From Thiodiazotropha sp040506975 (lineage in GTDB: Bacteria > Pseudomonadota > Gammaproteobacteria > Chromatiales > Chromatiaceae), in assembly GCA_965211775.1 (NCBI GenBank), contig OZ242974.1, forward strand, positions 1,240,001 through 1,304,000: 64,000 nt of DNA. The letters run 5' to 3'. Positions 43,713 through 50,360 of this stretch are shown one piece after another. Position 1 is the first letter of the stretch; each line of letters begins with the position of its first letter. Under the pieces are notes generated by a model that was not told the DNA's origin, searched no databases, and worked only from the letters and a program-made list of their open reading frames with translations. The position numbers and the translations under genes were made by a program.

Positions 43713-44158
43713 ATGACTGCTCAGACTGAATCACCTCAACCCGCAAACACCGTTGATCGTGAAGAGCTTGCCCAGGAACTGGAGCAGCTATCAGAACTTG
43801 CGACACTGGTTTTGTCGGCGCGGGATGCCTTGTCGGACGATATAGTTTCCCGTGTCGCTTCGGCATTGAGTGAAGGAATCACACTACTTGACCGGCTTAC
43901 CCGCAATGAGGGTCTTATGCGCCTGTTACAGGTGCTCGATAGGCCGGAGACTCAGCATCTGCTGCATGGACTCTCCACTGCGCTCTCACAAATGAGTCGG
44001 GAAATCGCAATCTCGCCGCCGGCCAAGGGTGGTCTCGGGGGGGTGTCAAACTGGCGATGGAGCCCGGCACGCAAGAGGGTCTGCGATCGCTTTCGCTGCT
44101 GGGTAAGTATTGGAGCGACAGCATGCGTGAACTGCACCGTAAGGGCGGCGGCAATTGA
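43713..44158 (+). pseudogene. DUF1641 family protein, frameshifted in a G7 run
   Basis: DUF1641 proteins usually accompany SQR-like flavoproteins and have no proven function. The first ~112 residues read normally to PPAKGGLGG. At the run of seven G (44037-44043) the frame slips: the present frame continues to a stop at 44172-44174 with unrelated residues, while the other frame gives the family-like VKLAMEPGTQEGLRSLSLL and ends at 44158. One more G, or two fewer, would restore ~148 residues. The upstream ribosome site GAGGAGG belonged to the SQR-like transcript before IS1595 entered. A sequencing error is possible. Confidence 0.8.
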
Positions 44159-44212
44159 ACAGAAAAGCTGCTGATTGCGATGGGCTGCCGGAGAGTGCTG
44201 TCATCGGACTGT

Positions 44213-44656
44213 TTATTCGATAAGAAGCTTGAGAGGCTGCATCTCTTTATACATGATAACGAGAGGTTTCCTGCTGGTAAAGGTGAGAATACGGGTGCTC
44301 GATGGATAAAACAGATGGCTGCACAGGAACATGTGCATCTCCTCTCCACGCAGTAGAAACTCCTTTAGGCGAAGGATGTTCCTCATATCCACATCATCCT
44401 GCAGTGGGTGTTTGTAATGGTTCAATAACAAGCAATCATCAGACAGCGTCAGTTGCGGGATCTCATCGTGATGTCCCAACAGCTCGTGTTGTGCCTGTTT
44501 GCGCAGACGGGAGGAGAGGATCAAACCGGCCCGGTCTTCTCCGAATAGCCAGCTGATATCCCTGTCTTCATCGTAGTCGGCACTGTGTTCGCCAAAGGCG
44601 AGGCGCCAGCCTCTGTAGTAGGCGTTGTATCGCTTGACGATCCGTGAGTTATTCAT
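44213..44656 (-). CDS. Hypothetical protein
   Basis: 147-residue soluble protein with no motif I recognise. It has no signal peptide, is acidic in the middle and rich in Leu and His (HELLGHHDE, LLLNHYKHPL). The frame is clean from ATG 44656, and it is convergent with the DUF1641 gene. It could be a small cytoplasmic enzyme or regulator; nothing nearby indicates a role. The 225 bp between it and the SLC13 gene hold no supported gene. Confidence 0.55.
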   Translation of the reverse strand: MNNSRIVKRYNAYYRGWRLAFGEHSADYDEDRDISWLFGEDRAGLILSSRLRKQAQHELLGHHDEIPQLTLSDDCLLLNHYKHPLQDDVDMRNILRLKEFLLRGEEMHMFLCSHLFYPSSTRILTFTSRKPLVIMYKEMQPLKLLIE

Positions 44657-44881
44657 TGTATGATCAGGGTGTAGTTAACGTGCCTTGCATTACCAGGTGG
44701 GCTGAGGTGCAAAAAGGTAGAAAAACAATAAGTTATCTTCGGCTGGCCTTTATAGGTGGTGCAATCTGGCCAGCTCCTCATTATGCAATGGATCGAGCCT
44801 CATACTACTTAAAACGCTCTCTGCATACAATCTTCAGAAAGTGGATTTGCCACGGTTGCATTGGATGAGTGTTAACAGGCC

Positions 44882-46867
44882 CTAAAACACCAGATTCATC
44901 ACCAGCATCATGACGGTCAGAAACAGTAGTGTCATGATGCCGCCCGCGCGCATAAAATCAGATACGCGATACCCTGCAGGCTCCATGATCAGTGCATTCA
45001 CCTGGTGAGTGGGGATCAGGAAGGAGTTGGATGTGGCGATGGCAACGGTGAGCGCGAAAACGGCGGGATTACCGCCGGCGCCAATGGCGATATTCACTGC
45101 CAGCGGAACCAGCAGAACCGTGGCGCCCACGTTGGACATGACCAGGGTGAAAAAGGTGGCGAGTACCGCAACCGACAACTGGATGATCCAGATCGGCATG
45201 TCTCCCACTACCCAAAGCACCTGATCCGCAATCCATTTTGCCGTGCCGCTGGTCTCCACTGCGAGACCAAGCGGTATCAGGGAGGCAAGCAAAAAGACCG
45301 TCTTCCAGCTGACCGCTTCATACGCCTCATCGATATTGAGGACACCGGACAGCACCATCCCAATGGCGCCGGTAAGCAGGGCAACCGAGAGACGGATGTC
45401 GGTAAACAGTACCATTGAGAGCGCGATGCTGAAAAACAGCATCGCCCATCCCAGCTTGTGTGGGCGCAAATCCTCATGGGGGTATTCAGTGGTCACGACG
45501 ACGAAGTTTTTATCTTTTTCGATCCTCGGGAGAACGTCCCATGGGGTGTGCACCACCAGGGTATCTCCCGCCATAAAGGGCATATTGCGTATATCCTCCC
45601 CCTCACGCAGGGTTTCACCGTTGCGGTGTAAGCCGATCATGGCAAGGCCATAGGTCTTCCGCATCCACACATCACGGGCGCTCTTGCCGATGAGTGATGA
45701 GCCGGGCGGTATGACCACTTCGGCAATACCGGCCTTGTTGGCAGCAAGGTCATTGGAGAATGTACGCAGGGTAGGCCGCCTTTTAAGCTTGAATACCTCG
45801 GCGAAGCTGGCCAGAGAACTCGGGTCGGCAACCACTCCCAACACCATGCCGGCTTCAAGATCGACGTCCCGGGCCAGGGCGCCCGGACCGATACGGTTCG
45901 CCTCGCCCGAAAGCTTTGTTGCGATCACTCTGACCCGATATGCGGTCTCGATGTCATCCAGCTGTTTGCCGATCAGGCCGCTCTCATCGGTGACAACCAC
46001 CTCTGACAGGCTGTAGCGTAAGCCGTAGACATCCTGGAAATACTGCATCGGATCGGTACCGCTGGTGCTGCTTTCACTCTTGGTTTTCGGCAGCACGAAA
46101 CGTCCGGCCAGTAGGAAGTAGATGATTCCGCTGACAATCAGGGCGATCCCGATCGGCGTGACAGAAAAGAGTCCCCAGGTCTCCATCTGTTGATCGGCGG
46201 ACAATGCCTTGTTTGAGGTGAGGATCAGGTCGTTGAGCAGAATCAGCGGACTGGAGCCGACCATGGTCATGGTGCCGCCGAGAATAGCGGTAAAGCCCAT
46301 CGGCATCAGCAGGCGGGACATGGGCAGGCCGGAACGGGCGGAGATGCGCGATACTACAGGAAGGAACAGTGCAGCCGCGCCCACGTTCTGCATGAAAGAA
46401 GAGATGAATCCCACAGTGGCGGATATGATCGGGATAATCCTGCCCTCAGTGGTGCCGCCGGCCTTGAGTATGAATGCGGCGACACTGCCCATGATGCCGG
46501 TTTTATCCAGGCCGGCGCCGATGATCATGACTGCGATGATGGAGATGACGGCGTTGGATGAAAAGCCATCGAAAAGATGCCTGTTATCGACCAGCCCCTG
46601 ATCGAGTCCCATCAGCGGTGCAAGCAGGGACGAGAGGCCCAGCAACACCATAATACTGGCGGCGGATACATCCACCCCGACGACTTCGAAGGCAAACAGG
46701 TAGATGGTCAGCATCAGGATGGCGCCTACCCAGGCGATCTCGACAGTGGGGGATAGATTGGCCAGCAACAGTGCTGCGATGAGGAAGATGGCGCTTGAAA
46801 TGAGCTGTTTAAGAGAGAGGAGTCTGCCTTGGCTGGGCATCGATTGCTGGTTGTTGGATGGTGTCAT
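44882..46867 (-). CDS. SLC13-type anion transporter with RCK_C domains
   Basis: Inner-membrane symporter of 661 residues in the SLC13/DASS (CitMHS/YfbS-like) group. Membrane segments occupy residues ~20-255 and ~470-661. Between them is a hydrophilic insert of ~200 residues with two TrkA-C/RCK_C-like domains (VVIPPGSSLIGKSARDVWMR in the second). Such proteins carry sulfate, dicarboxylates or other anions; the substrate is not evident. It is divergent from a LysR gene, with paired palindromes between them, so LysR control is likely. Confidence 0.87.
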   Translation of the reverse strand: MTPSNNQQSMPSQGRLLSLKQLISSAIFLIAALLLANLSPTVEIAWVGAILMLTIYLFAFEVVGVDVSAASIMVLLGLSSLLAPLMGLDQGLVDNRHLFDGFSSNAVISIIAVMIIGAGLDKTGIMGSVAAFILKAGGTTEGRIIPIISATVGFISSFMQNVGAAALFLPVVSRISARSGLPMSRLLMPMGFTAILGGTMTMVGSSPLILLNDLILTSNKALSADQQMETWGLFSVTPIGIALIVSGIIYFLLAGRFVLPKTKSESSTSGTDPMQYFQDVYGLRYSLSEVVVTDESGLIGKQLDDIETAYRVRVIATKLSGEANRIGPGALARDVDLEAGMVLGVVADPSSLASFAEVFKLKRRPTLRTFSNDLAANKAGIAEVVIPPGSSLIGKSARDVWMRKTYGLAMIGLHRNGETLREGEDIRNMPFMAGDTLVVHTPWDVLPRIEKDKNFVVVTTEYPHEDLRPHKLGWAMLFFSIALSMVLFTDIRLSVALLTGAIGMVLSGVLNIDEAYEAVSWKTVFLLASLIPLGLAVETSGTAKWIADQVLWVVGDMPIWIIQLSVAVLATFFTLVMSNVGATVLLVPLAVNIAIGAGGNPAVFALTVAIATSNSFLIPTHQVNALIMEPAGYRVSDFMRAGGIMTLLFLTVMMLVMNLVF

Positions 46868-46956
46868 GCGTTTACTGCTTTAAAAAAACTAGGGTTCGTG
46901 GGTGCTCGTAGTGTCACCATCCCCGTGGCGCAAATGAAAAAAGTGCTGCACTGCAC

Positions 46957-46971
46957 ATTCCTATATGGAAT
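46957..46971. promoter_or_regulatory. LysR-type operator candidate 1
   Basis: ATTCC-TATAT-GGAAT, an inverted repeat fitting the LysR-family T-N11-A pattern, in the 227-bp gap between the SLC13 and LysR genes. A second site of identical form lies at 47087-47101. Confidence 0.55.
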
Positions 46972-47086
46972 TGCATTCGGGTTAGAATGGTGCGTAATTT
47001 TGCAATTACGGCCGATAGATGGCCTGAGAATCAGCGTATCCTGCCTAAAGACTCAGGTATTTTCAAATAAATAATAATGTCTTAAT

Positions 47087-47101
47087 ATTCCATTATGGAA
47101 T
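47087..47101. promoter_or_regulatory. LysR-type operator candidate 2, over the lysR start codon
   Basis: ATTCC-ATTAT-GGAAT, the same half-sites as the site 130 bp upstream. It overlaps the ATG of the LysR gene (47095-47097), which would suit autorepression. Confidence 0.55.
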
Positions 47102-48003
47102 ATACAAATCTACCTGACCTGAAATATCTGGCGACATTGAGAGCGGTCGTCGAACAGGGTGGGGTTTCCGAGGCCGCCCGACTGCTGCACATCGGCCAGC
47201 CTGCGGTGACCAAACGGTTGCGTGTCCTTGACGGTTGTTATGCGGCGGATTTGATGCAGCGGCAAGGGCGTAATTTGGAACTCACCCCTGCTGGGGAACG
47301 GGTCTACGCCTTTGCGCGGCTGGTGCTCGATCATCAGGCCTCCCTTTTGGATGATCTGGAGTATCTGCGGTCGGGTCTGAACAGACTGCGCCTCGAAGTC
47401 ACCTTCGCAATCGGCGAACATCTACTGCCGAGCCTGCTGCTGAATTTCTCCGATAACTTTCCTCAGTACAGGATAGAGAGCCGCATGGGTTACAGTCGGC
47501 ATATTCAACGCCGGCTCGCGACGGGGCTCTCCGATCTGGCATTACTCGAGCAGGCCCCGGACCATCCCGAGATCCTGGTACAGAAATGGCTGGACGATGA
47601 ACTTGTACTGGTTTGCGGTCTGGGGCACCCGCTTTGGGACAGTGGACTGTTGCCGGTAACAGCGTTGGGGGAGTTACGCTATGTGCTGCGCGAGTCCCGG
47701 TCATCCATGCGGATCACCCTGGATAAGGCGTTCAGGGATATCGGCGTCGATCAGTTGCCCATTGTCATGGAAGTGGGGTCGACGGACACCATCGTGGAGA
47801 TGCTGCAGCATGGTGGGCATGTCAGTTTCCTGCCCCGTTTTGCGGTCGACGATGCCTTGAATGCCGGCACCCTCTACCACATAAAAATACAGGGACTTCG
47901 TATCAACCGTACCCTGTGGATTGCCAGAACCCGTTCGAATCTAAAAAGTGCCGTGGCTGAAGCGTTTATCCAGTTGCTGCGTAAGAGATCATGGAACGGA
48001 TAG
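47095..48003 (+). CDS. LysR-family transcriptional regulator
   Basis: 302-residue LysR-type regulator. The winged helix-turn-helix is at residues ~8-65 (GGVSEAARLLHIGQPAVTKR), followed by a linker helix and a periplasmic-binding-protein-like effector domain from ~90. Some position-specific features are unusual, for example QPAVTKRLRVLD in place of the common QPAVSRQI form. Expected targets are the divergent SLC13 transporter and itself. The inducer is unknown. Confidence 0.92.
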   Translation: MEYTNLPDLKYLATLRAVVEQGGVSEAARLLHIGQPAVTKRLRVLDGCYAADLMQRQGRNLELTPAGERVYAFARLVLDHQASLLDDLEYLRSGLNRLRLEVTFAIGEHLLPSLLLNFSDNFPQYRIESRMGYSRHIQRRLATGLSDLALLEQAPDHPEILVQKWLDDELVLVCGLGHPLWDSGLLPVTALGELRYVLRESRSSMRITLDKAFRDIGVDQLPIVMEVGSTDTIVEMLQHGGHVSFLPRFAVDDALNAGTLYHIKIQGLRINRTLWIARTRSNLKSAVAEAFIQLLRKRSWNG

Positions 48004-48149
48004 ACCGGCGTTTGGTTTCGCCGGCCCTAGAAGGCGCAGATGACTATGGCATGAACTTGCTGCGCCTCAAGGCCGATCTCTATTTCGATGCTCGACAGCT
48101 TTGTATTGCGCAAAATCTGCAATAGCACCGGTTGTTTCAGAATGATGCC

Positions 48150-48623
48150 TCAATCCCTAAGTTGACTGAATGTGTAGTCCTGCCCTTTCTGCGGTTGATG
48201 GCAGGCAAAGCAGGCCGATGCGGCTTTATCGCCGACAACGCGATTTGTTGGGTCGCCACCGCCAAACCCCTCGAAGCCCCATCCGCCGGTTGCTGTGAAT
48301 TTTGTAGAATCTTTATGCATCACGCCCAGCACCTTGCGTCTGCTCTCGGTGACGGTATTGTCGGAGCGCACCGTATCCAGAAGGTCGAAGATGATGACGG
48401 CCCCGTCAGGGAAGAGTCCTTTCCGGTAGCCCTCAAGCGCCTTTTCGTTGGCATAGATGTGATGAATGCCGCCAAATGCATTGAACAGCGGATGGCCTTC
48501 TTCAATCACCATGCTCTTGACGTGATGCCAGTTACGATAATCTGTCGGGTAGGGGACTTTGGATTCTGTCGCCAATGCAACGGATGCCGTTACCCATAAT
48601 GCAGTAAACAAGTGTGCTTTCAT
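48150..48623 (-). CDS. Cytochrome P460-family protein
   Basis: Exported c-type haem protein of 157 residues. The signal peptide ends near residue 19 (ALATE). A haem motif CFACH is at 138-142 with His142 as ligand, and the P460 domain covers ~25-150 (YRNWHHVKSMVI, GAVIIFDLLD). Cytochrome P460 proteins oxidise hydroxylamine and bind NO; this one may protect from or process reactive nitrogen. ATG at 48623 follows the strong site AAGGAGGA. The promoter region contains the same 19-bp element as the upstream MarR gene. Confidence 0.85.
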   Translation of the reverse strand: MKAHLFTALWVTASVALATESKVPYPTDYRNWHHVKSMVIEEGHPLFNAFGGIHHIYANEKALEGYRKGLFPDGAVIIFDLLDTVRSDNTVTESRRKVLGVMHKDSTKFTATGGWGFEGFGGGDPTNRVVGDKAASACFACHQPQKGQDYTFSQLRD

Positions 48624-48705
48624 CAATCTATCCTCCTTATGGAGTTGGTGGTTAGCGTAAACGGAACAGCAGATATGTCGAAAATACGGTATTGCTTAAT
48701 AAGTA

Positions 48706-48724
48706 AGTAGTCCTAACTAATAAA
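48706..48724 (-). promoter_or_regulatory. Operator-like element before the P460 gene
   Basis: On the minus strand it reads TTTATTAGTTAGGACTACT, 17 of 19 identical to the element over the MarR start at 49367-49385. It overlaps a possible promoter with TTGACT just upstream. Confidence 0.6.
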
Positions 48725-48768
48725 GTCAATAAAAACCTCTCTGTGTGTAGCGTGCATTTAAGCCGTCA

Positions 48769-49362
48769 TCATGCGGCAGCTTCATGCTCCGGGCAATCTA
48801 CGCGCAGATGCCGGTCAGCCATGGGAGCATCGACGAAGGCACAGAAGTGCGGGGTCTTGGTCCCGGGGGCAACGTTCTTTCGGAAGTGGCGACAGCTTAC
48901 ACAGGTCCGTTGCGGCGCGATCAGCTTGCGCTGCTGAAGCTGGCTGATCATTTTGATGACCAGTCCCAACAGTACTTGCTGCTCGTTCTGGGTAAGGCCC
49001 AGAATGACGGGCTCGAAGCTTGCCGGCCATTTCTGTGCGGCCTTTCTGCCTTTGGCTGTGACCTTGAGCGCGATCGCCCTGCCATCCGCAGTGTCTGCGT
49101 ATTTCCGTACCAGCGCCTTTCTTTCCAGGGCGCTGACGGCATCACTGGCAGTCGCCTTACGAATCCCGGAATGGGCTGCCGCGGCAGTGAGTCGTGTACC
49201 CTGCGGCCGGCTGACGACAAAGCGAAGTAGGTCGGCCTGGGTCGGAGATAAGCCAGCCGCCTCGGCTGCTTGCCAGTCTAATTGGCGCGCCACTGATGCC
49301 AGTCTTGTGAGCCCGTCGGCGATTCGGCGGGCGAGTGGTTCTGTGATCTCGTCGAAGTTCAT
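48769..49362 (-). CDS. MarR-family regulator with C-terminal four-Cys extension
   Basis: 197-residue regulator. The winged helix-turn-helix of MarR type spans ~40-105 (SGIRKATASDAVSALERKALV, DGRAIALKVTAKGR). After the dimerisation helix comes an extra tail with Cys154, Cys157, Cys174 and Cys190 (CVSC, HFC, DCPEH), which could hold zinc or an iron-sulfur cluster. Start ATG 49362. An operator-like element lies just upstream and another before the P460 gene, so it probably represses both. The tail suggests sensing of NO or redox state, which is inference. Confidence 0.87.
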   Translation of the reverse strand: MNFDEITEPLARRIADGLTRLASVARQLDWQAAEAAGLSPTQADLLRFVVSRPQGTRLTAAAAHSGIRKATASDAVSALERKALVRKYADTADGRAIALKVTAKGRKAAQKWPASFEPVILGLTQNEQQVLLGLVIKMISQLQQRKLIAPQRTCVSCRHFRKNVAPGTKTPHFCAFVDAPMADRHLRVDCPEHEAAA

Positions 49363-49366
49363 AGTT

Positions 49367-49385
49367 AGTAATCCTGACTAATAAA
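49367..49385 (-). promoter_or_regulatory. Operator-like element before the MarR gene
   Basis: Minus-strand TTTATTAGTCAGGATTACT, 5 bp before the MarR start codon, containing the inverted repeat TTAGT-N7-ACTAA. It is nearly identical to the site before the P460 gene. Confidence 0.6.
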
Positions 49386-49515
49386 CCGGACTGTGTCAAA
49401 CTAATATTGCAGTTCCGGCAGCTGGGTGCCCTGGGGCATTGTCATATCTCAACAGTATCAACTGGAAGAGGATAACCACTGCCGGGCAGGTATAAGGTTA
49501 AGTCGATGGTTACTG

Positions 49516-49549
49516 TGACATTCTGTCATTTAGCTATGACTATTTGTCA
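49516..49549. promoter_or_regulatory. Tandem TGAC-N5-GTCA sites in the MarR-aor divergent region
   Basis: TGAC-ATTCT-GTCA at 49516-49528 and TGAC-TATTT-GTCA at 49537-49549, centres 21 bp apart (two helical turns). This fits two dimers on the same DNA face. Target could be the aor operon or the MarR gene. Confidence 0.5.
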
Positions 49550-49620
49550 TTATTATTCCATATTTTCCCGCAATTTTAAGTTGCCGATTTTTTTAACCGA
49601 ATAATTTGATCTATAAAAAT

Positions 49621-49853
49621 TTCCCAACTAACCTTGCATTGTGCGCCCACTGTTTTTCGCTCAAATAGCGGAACCCTAAGTGGGTGATCAAACATCTTCT
49701 ACGCCAATTCGACTCGCCCAACCAGCCTTGGTATCCGTTTACCGAGGAGGTGATCATTCGTACCAAGAATAATTACAGCGTCTGTGTTGCCGGGTTAGTG
49801 GTCAGATCCAAGTTAAGCAAAAAATATTTCTAAAACTTAATGTTAGTTGGGAA
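49621..49853 (+). promoter_or_regulatory. Long structured leader of the aor operon
   Basis: A nested stem lies at 49646-49684 (CCCACT/AGTGGG enclosing CGCT-N5-AGCG). A 12-base inverted repeat TTCCCAACTAAC (49621-49632) / GTTAGTTGGGAA (49842-49853) has its second arm running into the aorA ribosome site AAGGAG. An internal GAGGAGGTGATC (49744-49755) matches the 16S 3' end fully. A 49-codon frame from GTG 49684 to TAA 49833 reads protein-like (QPWYPFTEEVIIRTKNNYSV) but is unidentified. No promoter was assigned. Confidence 0.35.
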
Positions 49854-49863
49854 GGAGAACAAT

Positions 49864-50343
49864 ATGCTCAGGTCCCTTTTGATAGATGCGGAAAAGTGTA
49901 CGGGATGCGTGCAATGTGAATTGGCGTGTTCCTTTGAAAATGAAGGTGAGTTCAATCCTGCCAAATCACGAATCAGGGTTTTTACATTCCACCATGAAGG
50001 GCGTTTTGTTCCCTATACATGCACACAATGCGCTGAAGCCTGGTGCATGCAGGCCTGTCCTGTTGACGCCATTACGCTGGATGCCGACAGCGGTGCGAAG
50101 GTTGTCAATGCATCCGTCTGTGTCGGCTGCAAGGTCTGCACCATCGCCTGCCCCTTTGGCGCTGTCAACTACAGCAGTAGCAGTGGAAAGGTGGTCAAGT
50201 GTGATCTCTGTGGCGGAGATCCCGCGTGTGCCAAGGCCTGTCCGACAGCTGCGATCACCTATGTGGACGCGGATCAGACAGGATTTGAAAAGATGCGTGC
50301 CTGGGCGGGTAAAACCGACGCCGGCAGTGCCGCAAGTGCATAA
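49864..50343 (+). CDS. aorA: AOR ferredoxin-like electron-transfer subunit (AorA-type)
   Basis: 159-residue polyferredoxin. Sixteen Cys fall in four groups suited to four [4Fe-4S] clusters: Cys12/15/18/22, 53/56/61/65, 86/89/92/96 and 113/116/122/126. It would pass electrons between the tungsten subunit and the FAD subunit. ATG at 49864 follows AAGGAGA; a longer frame upstream has no similarity. First gene of aorABCD, 17 bp before aorB. The symbol follows the Aromatoleum AorABC naming. Confidence 0.86.
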   Translation: MLRSLLIDAEKCTGCVQCELACSFENEGEFNPAKSRIRVFTFHHEGRFVPYTCTQCAEAWCMQACPVDAITLDADSGAKVVNASVCVGCKVCTIACPFGAVNYSSSSGKVVKCDLCGGDPACAKACPTAAITYVDADQTGFEKMRAWAGKTDAGSAASA

Positions 50344-50360
50344 TCTGGAGGTAAATAGCT

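Noticed and set aside
44644..44868. 74-codon plus-strand frame between the hypothetical gene and SLC13
   Set aside because: Overlaps the start of the minus-strand gene and lacks a ribosome site.
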